From the NCBI RefSeq assembly GCF_042186555.1, contig NC_133326.1, forward strand, positions 688,166,444 to 688,230,443: DNA of 64,000 nt. The letters are read 5' to 3'. Origin of the DNA: Aquarana catesbeiana (taxonomy: Eukaryota; Chordata; Amphibia; Anura; Ranidae). A program made the translations under genes and the position numbers. The notes beneath the pieces are model-generated. The model was not told the origin of the DNA, made no database searches, and saw only the letters and a list, made by a program, of their open reading frames with translations. Positions within the stretch are counted from its first letter, which is position 1; each line of letters begins with the position of its first letter. Positions 34,459 to 45,069 of the stretch are shown one piece after another.

Positions 34459-35726
34459 GCGGGTGGGGGGTCCGATCGGACCCCCCCCGGTGCCAGCGGC
34501 GGTCGGATCGAGGTCAGGGTCGATCAAAGGTGAGGGGGAGGCCACTCATTCGTGGCCCCCCCCTCGCGATCGCTCCTGGCCAATGACAAGCTTCCTCGGC
34601 TTCTGTGAATGTAAACAGAAGCAGAGGAAGTGATGTCATCTCTCCTCGAGTCGGTCTTTTCGTCCGGCGCCGAGGAGAGAAGACATCCAAGTAAGTGCAC
34701 CAACACTACACATACAGTAGAACACGCAGGCACACTTGTCACCCCCCTGTCACCCCCCGATCACCCCCTGATCACCCCCCTGTACCCCCTGTCACTCTGA
34801 CACCAATAGCAGGTTTTTTTTTTTTCTGATTTATTGCATTGGTGTCAGTTTGTGTCAGTTACAAGTGTTAGGGCAGTTAGGTTAGCCCCCTTTAGGTCTA
34901 GGGTACCCCCCTTTAGGTCCAGGGTACCCCCCTAACCCCCCTAATAAAGTTTTAACCCCGTGATCACCCCCCGTCGCCAGTGTCACTAAGCGATCGTTTT
35001 TCTGATCGCTGTATTAGTGACACAGGTGACGCTAGTTAGGGAGGTAAGTATATAGGTTCGCTGTCAGTGTTTTATAGCGACAGGGACCCCCATATACTAC
35101 CTTCTAAAGGTTTTAACCCCTTGATTGCCCCCTAGTTAACCCTTTCACCAGCGATCACCATATAATTGTTACAGGTGACGCTGGTTAGTTGGTTTGTTTT
35201 TTGTAGTTTATTATAGTTTTAGGGCACCCGCCGTTTATTACCCTATAAAGGTTTAACCCCCTAATTGCCCGGCGGTGATAGAAGTTAAGTTTTTAGGGTC
35301 AGATAAGGTCTGCGTCGCCCCAGGCAGCGTCAGGTTAGCGCCAGTACCGCTAAAACCCACGCACGCAGCATACACCTCCCTTAGTGCTATAGTATCTGAA
35401 CGGATCGATATCTGATCCGATCAGATCTATACTCCCCAGCAGTTTAGGGTCCCCCAAAAAAACGCAGTGTTAGCGGGATCAGCCCAGATACCTGCTAGCA
35501 CCTGCGTTTTGCTCCTCGGCCCAGCCCAGCCCAGCCCACCCAAGTGCAGTATCGATCGATAACTGTCACAAAACACTAAGCACACATAACTGTAGCGTTC
35601 GCAGAGTCAGGCCTGATCCCTGCGATCGCTAACAGTTTTTTGGTAGCGGTTTGAATCAGTCGCTGACAGTCAGGAGCTTTTTTGCCTGTGAGTCTCACTA
35701 GTGTACCCCTAAATTTAGAGGCCAAA
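34459..35726 (+). other. piggyBac 5' leader region
   Basis: Non-coding and C-rich, with repeated accccc(c)tgtcacccc-type motifs (34740-34930). Several gtgacaggtgacg-like blocks recur near 35020, 35090 and 35170. The transposase promoter should lie here, but I see no convincing TATA box near the start codon. Confidence 0.45.
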
Positions 35727-37691
35727 ATGGCAAATCGAAGGTACACTAGTGAAGAGGCCTACACGTTTCTGAGTATGACAGATAGTGAAGAGGAAGTCAC
35801 TCATCTGTCAAGTTCAGGCTCAGAATACGAACCTGTAGAGGACAGCGGCTCCATGACAGATAGCTCTGACGACGGAGTTGTGGTCCCTGCTAGGGTCAGG
35901 CGTACCAGACCCCGATCTTCTTCTTCTGTCCTTGAAGTGCAAGAACCGCAGGGCTCTCGTAGGGAGCAGAGAGGTACTAGTGCCGCTACTCCTTCTGGTG
36001 AACTGGCAAGCACCAGCGGCCTAGTACACCCTGGTCGTACATCCAGCACTGCAGTATCACGTGGTGACGTGGCGAGTCCCATAAGTGCAGTTCAAGCTGG
36101 CGAGGTGGCAAGCACAACTAGTGTCCCGCTGCCACCAATAAGACAAAGACAGGCCCGTCGTGCCCATAGTGCCCTTCCTGCTGCATTCGCCAATCCGAAT
36201 TGGGTACCCACCACTTCTGCAGCACCCGTACTTCCCCCTTTCACTGGCCAACCCGGAATTCAGGTGGAAACAGTTGACTTTATGCCACTGGATTTTTATT
36301 CACTGTTTTTCACCGAAGATCTCTATAGATCTATTGTGGACCAAAGCAATTTGTACGCTGGTCAACACATCGCCGCTAATCCCCAGTCCTCCCTTGCCAG
36401 AGATTGGAGACCAATTACGGTCTCCGAATTTAAGATCTTTCTGGGCCTTTCCCTCAACATGGGCATAACCAAAAAGAGTGAGTTGCGGTCATATTGGTCC
36501 ACTGACCCAATTCACCATATGCCCGTGTTCTCTGCCTCCATGACCAGGGCACGATACGAGCAGATTTTGCGGTTCATGCACTTCAACGACAATGAACTCT
36601 GTCGTCCTCGTGGAGACCCTGCATACGATCGGCTCTACAAAATTCGGCCCCTCGTAAACCACTTCAACCAACGTTTTGCAGACTTGTTTACCCCCCATCA
36701 AGTTGTCTGCGTTGATGAGTCCCTGATTAAGTTTTCTGGCCGCTTGTCCTTCAAACAGTACCTTCCCAGCAAGCGTGCCAGATACGGGGTCAAGATGTAT
36801 AAGCTCTGTGACAGGGCCACAGGCTATACATGTAGATTTATGGTTTACGAGGGCAAAGATAGTCACGTAGAGCCGATCAACTGCCCTGACTACATAGGAA
36901 GCGCTGGCAAGATAGTGTGGGACTTGGTGTCACCCTTATTCGGAAAGGGGTACCACTTGTACGTGGACAATTATTATACGAGCGTGCCACTTTTTAGTCA
37001 CTTGTTTGATCAGCAGATTGGAGCATGTGGCACCGTGCGACCTAATCGCCGGGGCTTTCCCCAGCGGCTTGTAGAGTCCCGTCTTAGGCTGGGGGAGAGA
37101 GCCTGCTTGAAGTATAATAATTTGCTCGCTATGAAGTGGAGGGATAAGAAGAATGTTTTCGTTCTCACCTCCCTTCATGCAGACACGACGACCCAAATTA
37201 CTACGGCGACTGGTGTTGTGGAGAAACCCCTCTGTGTCCACGAATACAACCTTAATATGGGAGGGGTGGACCTCAACGACCAGTTGTTGGCGCCGTACCT
37301 AATTGCCCGTAAGGCCAGACGCTGGTACAAAAAAGTGTCTGTTTATTTATTTCAATTGGCTTTGCTGAACGCTCATGTGCTATACAGAGCTTCAGGACAG
37401 ACTGGATCCTTCCTTAAATTCCAGGAAGAGATCGTCAGAGCCCTTCTGTTTCCAGACGGTGCTCCACCTCACCTTCCCAATCCAAATGCAGTAGGCCGGC
37501 TGCATGAGAGGCATTTTCCTTATGTCCTCGAGAGTACCCCTACCCAACGAGCCCCCCAAAGAAAATGTCGTGTCTGCAGAAAGCGCGGATTTAGGCGTGA
37601 CACCCGGTATTATTGTCCCTCCTGTCCTGGCAATCCTGGTCTTTGCATTGGTGAATGTTTTGAACGCTACCATACACTAGTTGAGTATTAG
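35727..37691 (+). CDS. piggyBac transposase (654 aa), apparently intact
   Basis: Cuts and pastes the element at TTAA in the nucleus. I chose the ATG at 35727 because it has a good context (A at -3, G at +4); the frame is open a further 15 codons upstream without ATG. An acidic Ser-rich N-terminus (1-60) and a Ser/Ala-rich linker precede the conserved DDE_Tnp_1_7 domain from about residue 170. The catalytic aspartates are present: D330 (VCVDES), D414 (LYVDNYYTS) and D515, with D518 close by (MGGVDLNDQ). The D414-D515 spacing of 101 equals that of insect piggyBac as I recall it. The C-terminal cysteine-rich domain (C614 to C644) is complete. It resembles PGBD4-like proteins. With no stop or frameshift, activity is possible but unproven. 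Confidence 0.95.
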   Translation: MANRRYTSEEAYTFLSMTDSEEEVTHLSSSGSEYEPVEDSGSMTDSSDDGVVVPARVRRTRPRSSSSVLEVQEPQGSRREQRGTSAATPSGELASTSGLVHPGRTSSTAVSRGDVASPISAVQAGEVASTTSVPLPPIRQRQARRAHSALPAAFANPNWVPTTSAAPVLPPFTGQPGIQVETVDFMPLDFYSLFFTEDLYRSIVDQSNLYAGQHIAANPQSSLARDWRPITVSEFKIFLGLSLNMGITKKSELRSYWSTDPIHHMPVFSASMTRARYEQILRFMHFNDNELCRPRGDPAYDRLYKIRPLVNHFNQRFADLFTPHQVVCVDESLIKFSGRLSFKQYLPSKRARYGVKMYKLCDRATGYTCRFMVYEGKDSHVEPINCPDYIGSAGKIVWDLVSPLFGKGYHLYVDNYYTSVPLFSHLFDQQIGACGTVRPNRRGFPQRLVESRLRLGERACLKYNNLLAMKWRDKKNVFVLTSLHADTTTQITTATGVVEKPLCVHEYNLNMGGVDLNDQLLAPYLIARKARRWYKKVSVYLFQLALLNAHVLYRASGQTGSFLKFQEEIVRALLFPDGAPPHLPNPNAVGRLHERHFPYVLESTPTQRAPQRKCRVCRKRGFRRDTRYYCPSCPGNPGLCIGECFERYHTLVEY

Positions 37692-38043
37692 CGTAGGGTA
37701 CAGCACTGCACAGACTAGGACACACTTCCACAGGGTCTCCCAAGATGCCATCGCATTTTGAGAGACCCAAACCTGGAACCGTTACAGTTTTAAAAGTTAC
37801 AGTTATAAAAAAAAAAAAAGTAAAAAAAAAAAAAATACACAAAAAAAATATAAAATAAAAAAACCAAAAATAGTTGTCGTTTTATTGTTCTCTCTCTCTC
37901 TATTTTCTCTCTATTGTTCTGCTCTTTTTTACTGTATTCTATTCTGCATTGTTTTATTGTTATGTTTTATCATGTTTGCTTTTCAGGTATGTAATTTTTT
38001 TATACTTTGTTTTTTTTATTGTTAACCACCTTTGTGTTTTCAG

Positions 38044-38990
38044 GTACGCCATTCAGCTGCAGCGCGGATTTATTTATCTTGACAGCAACAGCGTTTGCTC
38101 CCACGATACATAAAGCCGTGACTCCAGCGCTGTCGGAGGTGATTTCACCACCACAGTTACATACTTCAGCATATATGCCGAAGCGTGGGGGCAGAAGTGG
38201 GTGGAGGAGCGATTTGCTCCTGCCTTTTGCGGGAGGATGCCCCCATGCTTCGGCATATATATATTTTAGGTAGGCACAGGTTGCGTTAAATGTTTTATTT
38301 TTTACTATGGTTTTTTTTTGTATTTGCTTTGCAGGTATGGTAAGTATTACTGTTATACTCTAATGTTACTTTGTTTTTTGTTAACCATCATTTGCTTAGC
38401 AGGTACGCCATTCAGTTGCAGCGCGGATTTATTTATCTTGACAGCAACAGCGTTTGCTCCCACGATACATAAAGCCGTGACTCCAGCGCTGTCGGAGGTG
38501 ATTTCACCACCACAGTTACATACTTCAGCATATATGCCGAAGCGTGGGGGCAGAAGTGGGTGGAGGAGCGATTTGCTCCTGCCTTTTGCGGGAGGATGCC
38601 CCCATGCTTCGGCATATATATATTTTAGGTAGGCACAGGTTGCGTTAAATGTTTTATTTTTTACTATGGTTTTTTTTTTGTATTTGCTTTGCAGGTATGG
38701 TAAGTATTACTGTTATACTGTAATGTTACTTTGTTTTTTGTTAACCATCATTTGCTTAGCAGGTACGCCATTCAGTTGCAGCGCGGATTTATTTATCTTG
38801 ACAGCAACAGCGTTTGCTCCCACGATACATAAAGCCGTGACTCCAGCGCTGTCGGAGGTGATTTCACCACCACAGTTACATACTTCAGCATATATGCCGA
38901 AGCGTGGGGGCAGTGGGTGGAGGAGCAATTTGCTCCTGCCTTTTGCGGGAGGATGCCCTCATGCTTCGGCATATATAAATGGTGCATGTA
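38044..38990 (+). repeat. Three tandem 360-bp repeats downstream of the transposase
   Basis: Near-identical units starting gtacgccattcag at 38044, 38403 and 38763. Each holds an inverted pair catatatgccgaagcgtggg / catgcttcggcatatata, able to form a hairpin about 70 bp apart. Between units there is a T-rich tract, tttgcag, then gtatggtaagtatt, resembling a 3' and a 5' splice site back to back. The repeats read open for about 60-100 codons in two frames, without credible protein. Confidence 0.8.
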
Positions 38991-39731
38991 TGCCCATCAT
39001 TAGAAGTGGGTGGATGAAGGGAGGTATTCTAATGGTGGGCATACCCACCGATCAATATCTTTTTTTCGTTCAGCCCACAGGCTGCATGAAAAAAAAGTTT
39101 ACAATATATGCCCAACAAGGACCAGCAACGTACTGGTATGTTGCTGGACTTTGAGTGGTTATACCAGAATGATGCCTGCAGGTTTAGGTATCATCTTGGT
39201 ATCATTCTTTTCAGCCAGTGGTCGGCTTTCATGTAAAAGCAATCCTAGCGGCTAATTAGCCTCTAGACTGCTTTTACAAGCAGTGGGAGGAAATGCCCCC
39301 CCCCCCCCCCCACCGTCTTCCATGTTTTTCTCTGGCTCTCCTGTCCCAACAGGGAACCTGAGAATGCAGCCAGTGATTCGGCCAGCTGACCATAGAGCTG
39401 ATCAGAGACCAGAATGGCTCCAAACATCTCTATGGCCTAAGAATCCGGAAGCTACGAGCATTTCATGACTTAGATTTCGCCAGATGTAAACAGCGCCATT
39501 GGGAAATTGGGAAAGCATTTTATCACACCGATCTTGGTGTGGTCAGATGCTTTGAGGGCAGAGGAGAGATCTAGGGTCTAATAGACCCCAATTTTTTCAA
39601 AAAAGAGTACCTGTCACTACCTATTGCTATCATAGGGGATATTTACATTCCCTGAGATAACAATAAAAATGATTTAAAAAAAATAAAAATGAAAGGAACA
39701 GTTTAAAAATAAGATAAAAAATCAAAAAATT

Positions 39732-39769
<38 letters not shown>

Positions 39770-40329
39770 CACCCCTGTCCCCCCCTGCTCTCGCGCAAAG
39801 GCGAACGCAAGCGTTGGTCTGGCGTCAAATGTAAACAGCAATTGCACCATGCATGTGAGGTATCACCGCGAAGGTCAGATCGAGGGCAGTAATTTTAGCA
39901 GTAGACCTCCTCTGTAAATCTAAAGTGGTAACCTGTAAAGGCTTTTAAAGGCTTTTAAAAATGTATTTAGTTTGTCGCCACTGCACGTTTGTGCGCAATT
40001 TTAAAACATGTCATGTTTGGTATCCATGTACTCGGCCTAAGATCATCTTTTTTATTTCATCAAACATTTGGGCAATATAGTGTGTTTTAGTGCATTAAAA
40101 TTTAAAAAAGTGTGTTTTTTCCCCAAAAAATGCGTTTGAAAAATCGCTGCGGAAATATTGTGTGAAAAAAAAAAATGAAACACCCACCATTTTAATCTGT
40201 AGGGCATTTGCTTTAAAAAAATATATAATGTTTGGGGGTTCAAAGTAATTTTCTTGCAAAAAAAAATAATTTTTTCATGTAAACAAAAAGTGTCAGAAAG
40301 GGCTTTGTCTTCCAGTGGTTAGAAGAGTG

Positions 40330-43015
40330 GGTGATGTGTGACATAAGCTTCTAAATGTTCTGCATAAAATGCCAGGACAGTTCAAAACCCCCCCAAATGA
40401 CCCCATTTTGGAAAGTAGACACCCCAAGCTATTTGCTGAGAGGCATGTCGAGTCCATGGAATATTTTATATTGTGACACAAGTTGCGGGAAAAAGACAAA
40501 TTATTATTTTTTTTTTTTTTTTTTGCACAAAGTTGTCACTAAATGATATATTGCTCAAACATGCCATGGGAATATGTGAAATTACACCCCAAAATACATT
40601 CTGTTGCCTCTCCTGAGTACGGGGATACCACATGTGTGAGACTTTTTGGGAGCCTATCCGCATAGGGGACCCCGAAAACCAAGCACCGCCTTCAGGCTTT
40701 CTAAGGGCGTAAATTTTTGATTTCACTCTTCACTGCCTATCACAGTTTCGGAGGCCATGTAATGCCCAGATGGCACAAACCCCCCCCAAATGACCCCATT
40801 TTGGAAAATAGACACCCAAAGCTATTTGCTGAGAGGTATAGTGAGTATTTTGCAGACCTCACTTTTTGTCACAAACTTTTGAAAATTGAAAAAAGAAAAA
40901 AAAAAAATACGTTTTTCTTGTCTTTCTTCATTTTCAAAAACAAATGAGAGCTGCAAAATACTCACCATGCCTCTCAGCAAATAGCTTGGGGTGTCTACTT
41001 TCCAAAATGGGGTCATTTTGGGGCGGTTTTGTGCTATCTTGGCATTTTATGGCCTTCAAAACTGTGATGGGTAGTAAGGAGTGAAATCAAAAATTAACGC
41101 TCTTAGAAATCCTGAAGGCGGTGATTGGATTTCGGGGCCCCGTATGAAGCTAGGCTCCCAAAAAGTGCCACTCATGTGGTATCCCCGTACTCAGGAGAAG
41201 CAGCAGAATGTATTTTGGGGTGTAATTCCACATATGCCCATGGCATGTTTGAGCAATATATCATTTAGTGACAACTTTGTGCAAAAAAAAAAAAAAAAAA
41301 AAATTGTCACTTTCCCGCAACTTGTGTCAAAATATAAAATATTCCATGTACTCATCATGCCTCTCAGCAAATAGCTTGGGGTGTCTTCTTTCCAAAATGG
41401 GGTCATTTGGGGGGGTTTTGTGCCATCTGGGCATTTTATGGCCTTCAAAAATGTGATAGGTAGTGAGGAGTGAAATCACAACTTTACGCCCTTAGAAATC
41501 CTGAAGGCGGTGCTGGGTTTTCGGGGCCCCGTACGCGGCTAGGCTCCCAAAAAGTCCCACACATGTGGTATCCCCATACTCAGGAGAATCAGCAGAATGT
41601 ATTTTGGGGTGCAATTCCACATAAGCCCATAGCCTGTGTGAGCAATATATCATTTAGTGACAACTTTGTGCAAAAAAAAAAAAAAATTGTCACTTTTCCG
41701 CAACTTGTGTCAAAAATTAAATATTCCATGGACTCAACATGCCTCTCAGCAAATAGCTTGGGGTGTCTACTTTCCAAAATGGGGTCATTTGGGGGGGGTT
41801 TGTGCCATCTTGGCATTTTATGGCCTTCAAAACTGTGATAGGTAGTGAGGAGTAAAATCAAAAATTTATGCCCTTAGAAATCCTGAAGGCGGTGCTTGGT
41901 TTTTGGGGCCCCGTACGCGGCTAGGCTCCCAAAAAGTCCCACACATGTGGTATCCCCGTACTCAGGAGAAGCAGCAGAATGTATTTTGGGGTGTAATTCC
42001 ACATATGCCCATGGCATGTTTGAGCAGTATATCATTTAGTGACAACTTTGTGCAAAAAAAAAAAAAAAAATTGTCACTTTCCTGCAACTTGTGTCCAAAT
42101 ATAAAATATTCCATGGACTCAACATGCCTCTCAGCAAATAGCTTGGGGTGTCTACTTTCCAAAATGGGGTCATTTGGGGGGGGTTTGTGCCATCTTGGCA
42201 TTTTATGGCCTTCAAAACTGTGATAGGTAGTGGGGAGTAAAATCAAAAATGTATGCCCTTTGAAATCCTGAAGGCGGTGCTTGGTTTTCGGGGCCCCGTA
42301 CGCGGCTAGGCTCCCAAAAAGTCCCACACATGTGATATCCCCGTACTCAGGAGAAGCAGCAGAATGTATTTTGGGGTGTAATTCCACATATGCCCATGGC
42401 ATGTTTGAGCAATATATCATTTAGTGACAACTTTGTGAAAAAAAAAAAAAATTGTCACTTTCCCGCAACTTGTGTCCAAATATAAAATATTCCATGGACT
42501 TAACATGCCTCTCAGCAAATAGCTTGGGGTGTCTACTTTCCAAAATGGGGTCATTTGGGGGGGGTTTGTGCCATCCTGGCATTTTATGGCCTTCAAAACT
42601 GTGATAGGTAGTGAGGAGTAAAATCAAAAATGTATGCCCTTTGAAATCCTGAAGGCGGTGCTTGGTTTTCGGGGCCCCGTACGCGGCTGGGCTCCCAAAA
42701 AGTCCCACACATTTGGTATCCCCGTACTCAGGAGAAGCAGCTGAATGTATTTTGGGGTGCAATTCCACATATGCCCATGGCCTGTGTGAGCAATATATCA
42801 TTTAGTGACAACTTTTTGTAATTTTTTTTTTTTTTTTTTTTTTTTTTGTCATTATTCAATCACTTGGGACAAAAAAAAAAAATATTCAATGGGTTCAACA
42901 TGCCTCTCAGCAATTTCCTTGGGGTGTCTACTTTCCAAAATGGGGTCATTTGGGGGGGTTTTGTACTGCCCTGCCATTTTAGCACCTCATGAAATGACAT
43001 AGACAGTCATAAACT
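40330..43015. repeat. ~385-bp satellite array, head-to-head arrangement
   Basis: Five direct copies between about 41040 and 43000; the landmark tattttgggg recurs at 41211, 41600, 41982, 42367 and 42748, spacing 381-389. About one and a half inverted copies lie at 40345-40900. The switch point is around 40900-40945 within an A/T-rich inverted segment. Each unit carries an A- or T-run of variable length (after tttgtgc) and ccaaaatggggtcattttgg. Open frames inside are repeat by-products. The array lies wholly within the piggyBac. Confidence 0.85.
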
Positions 43016-43433
43016 AAAAGCTGTGTAAATTCCAGAAAATGTACCCTAGTTTGTAGGCGCTATAACTTTTGCGCAAACCAATAAATATACGCTTATTGAC
43101 ATTTTTTTTACCAAAGACATGTGGCCGAATACATTTTGGCCTAAATGTATGACTAAAATTGATTTTAATGGATTTTTTTTATAACAAAAATTAGAAAATA
43201 TCATTTTTTTTCAAAATTTTCGGTCTTTTTCCGTTTATAGCGCAAAAAATAAAAGCGGCAGAGGTGATCAAATACCATCAAAATAAAGCTCTATTTGTGG
43301 GAAGAAAAGGACGCAAATTTCGTTTGGGTACAGCATTGCATGACCGCGCAATTAGCAGTTAAAGCGACGCAGTGCCAAATTGTAAAAAGTGCTCTGGTCA
43401 GGAAGGGGGTAAATCCTTCCGGGGCTGAAGTGG

Positions 43434-43768
43434 TTAAGCTCATACAGAAACTCACGGATATCTCCCTTCAGGATAATCCAGCTGCGGTTCTTCTTAACCT
43501 TACTCCCCTGTCAAAGAAACGTTACCACAAATCCCTTCTCAAGCATCTCCTTAACGCGGCCCGGGCTAGCATTCCATCTCTTTGGAAGCAACAGTCTGCG
43601 CCAACGGTGGCCCAATGGTTTGCGAGGGTGAAGGACATTGAGCAGATGGAGGATCTGACCTCTGCGTTGCGGGACAGGTCAGAGGAACATAAGTCCAGAT
43701 GGTTTCATTGGAACCTTTTTCGCTTCTCCGACGAGTTCCACCAATACCTGTCGGGGTCCATCGTCTAG
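43434..43768 (+). pseudogene. LINE ORF2 C-terminal end after the piggyBac
   Basis: The frame continues from ORF2: the codon split by the TTAA is completed as xTT AAG and reads KLIQKLTDISLQDNP onward to a stop after GSIV. It carries the helix-rich tail usual after the CCHC knuckle of this LINE group. It is part of the same gene as 30885-34368 and is separated only by the transposon. Alone it is not a gene. Confidence 0.8.
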
Positions 43769-43872
43769 GATTCCCATGGACAGTTCAGCATTACCGAAAT
43801 TGGCTCCCCGGGTGCAAACGTCTCTTCCCTCCTCCCCCCCCCCCCCTCCCAGGAGTGTTGTTTTATTTTTAA

Positions 43873-44216
43873 TTATTATTTATTTATTTCAGGTACTTAT
43901 ATAGCGCCGTCAATTTACGCAGCGCTTTACATATATATATATTATACATTCACATCAGTCCCTATACCCTCAAGGAGCTTACAATCTAAGGTCCCTAACT
44001 CACATTCATACATACCAGGGCCGATTTAGACCGGATCCAATTAACCTACCAGCATGTCTTTGGAGTGTGGGAGGAAACCGGAGTACCCGGAGGAAACCCA
44101 CGCAGACACAGGGAGAACATGCAAACTCCAGGCAGGTAGTGTCGTGGTCGGAATTCGAACCAGCGACCCTTCTTACTGCTAGGCGAGAGTGCTACCCACT
44201 GCGCCACTGTGCCGCC
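43873..44216 (-). mobile_element. V-SINE-type tRNA-derived SINE, - strand
   Basis: Read on the - strand it begins gggcggcacagtggcgcagt, an A-box-like head. It has a B box (ggttcgaattcc near 44150) and then the conserved V-SINE core (ggagtttgcatgttctcc, then tgcgtgggtttcctccgg). It ends with attgtaagctccttgagg, gcgctatataagtacctg and an AAAT-rich tail. Such SINEs use LINE enzymes for mobility. Its tail was the landing site of the LINE at 28276. Its head abuts the gag-like frame at 44217. Confidence 0.85.
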
Positions 44217-45069
44217 CAGTTATCACCTATATTTGCCCCGGTGTCTCCTCTCTGGCTGTTATCATAGGATATTATCTTCTGATCTTTATGTTCAGTATTT
44301 GGCCTAAACAATGTGGCTAAATCAATTTTGACTGCCTGCTCATTTGACTTTCTCCATAAATGGTCTGCTCTCAACATTACGTCTTTTAAATCATGAGGAT
44401 TTGGAGTAACTAATAAAATATTTTGTTTGATATCTTCATGCAAAGCATCTAGAAACATAGTCATATGTATCAAGCCACCACGCTCAAATGCAAGATTATT
44501 ACCGACCAATAATTCCATAATAGTTGCTATCCTGTGTGACAATTCATAGGGAGATTCATTTTGCATTTGTTGGATCTTCCCATGAATAGAATGTACACCA
44601 TACAAAACACATAATAATTCCAGTAATATGTCCCTTGTCCTCAGAGGCTGAATACAGATCTGTTTAATTCTCATCCAAAGACCACTTCCTACAGAATGCT
44701 GCAAAACTCTTTCTAAGTCAGATGGGTTGAGATTGTACATATCTCTGACCTGCTGCACGTCACAAAACCATTTTAAAAATCTGTTTAAATCATGGTATGG
44801 AACCATTCCTATTTCTTTAAGAGTTGCGTCTAATTCTTTTGGTTTCAAAGGCTTCATTACAAGTCGAACTTCACCTGTATTATTATTATTGTTATAAACT
44901 GTGGTGGTCACAGTGGGGGCAGCTGGTAATGAATTATCAGATTTAATTTGAGGTTCTGTTTCATTTGATAGAAAGTTTGTGTCTGTATTTTGCTGAAGAT
45001 AGCTGAATCCAAGATTTGATGCATATCTGCATTCCTGAGATCTCTTCTCTAATTCCATAATTCTTAATT
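44217..45069 (-). pseudogene. Retroviral gag-like gene, 3' portion
   Basis: An open frame of about 284 codons on the - strand, joined in frame to 45988-46410 if the MITE at 45070-45987 is ignored. It has an Asn-rich linker, a helical capsid-like stretch (from about 44860 down: YHDLNRFLKWFCDVQQVRDM, then SDLERVLQHSVGSGLW) and a later helix pair (ALHEDIKQNILLVTPNPHDL). Gag forms the particle shell of LTR retroelements. The clade is unclear (ERV or a Ty3/gypsy-type element). The frame stops because the SINE follows; no protease or polymerase is seen nearby. Confidence 0.55.

Larger units (their letters stand above)
34369..43437 (+). mobile_element. piggyBac element, 9.07 kb, inserted in LINE ORF2
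   Basis: Flanked by the TTAA duplication (34369-34372, 43434-43437). The ends read TTAACCAGTTGCCGACCG and, in reverse complement, TTAACCACTTCAGCCCCGG, so only about the first ten bases are a good inverted pair. Contents in order: a subterminal palindrome (34419-34458), GC-rich leader, transposase (35727-37691), three 360-bp repeats, a poly-A run (39736-39768), a possible older TTAA-type fragment (about 39150-40322), a 2.7-kb satellite array and the AT-rich right end. Typical piggyBacs are 2-3 kb, so this one is unusually large because of repeats 3' of the gene. Confidence 0.9.
28276..43872 (+). mobile_element. Full-length L1/Tx1-type LINE carrying a piggyBac insertion
   Basis: Starts with a G/C-rich leader (ggggcgtggcctaggcatgg). 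It contains ORF1 (28441-29748) and ORF2 (30885-34368, continuing 43434-43768) and ends near the SINE. A 15-mer ttattatttatttat lies on both sides (28261-28275, 43873-43887) and is taken as the target duplication, though its low complexity weakens the point. Without the 9-kb piggyBac the LINE is about 6.5 kb, normal for the group. It lies within the A/T tail of a - strand SINE. Confidence 0.8.

Noticed and set aside
34369..34586. C-terminal extension of LINE ORF2 after HIFWDC...QPVL
   Set aside because: The frame runs on into the piggyBac left end. The true C-terminus of ORF2 lies at 43434-43768.
40466..42801. Several 60-150-codon frames with similar peptides on both strands
   Set aside because: They are repeats of the 385-bp satellite unit read in different frames, with lengths set by homopolymer runs.
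43295..43433. N-terminal part of the frame that continues into the LINE ORF2 end
   Set aside because: This part is the right end of the piggyBac read through by chance. Only the codons from 43434 belong to the LINE.
44140..44216. tRNA gene-like A and B boxes on the - strand
   Set aside because: They form the head of a V-SINE: the body and tail follow directly and no cloverleaf with anticodon arm can be drawn convincingly.
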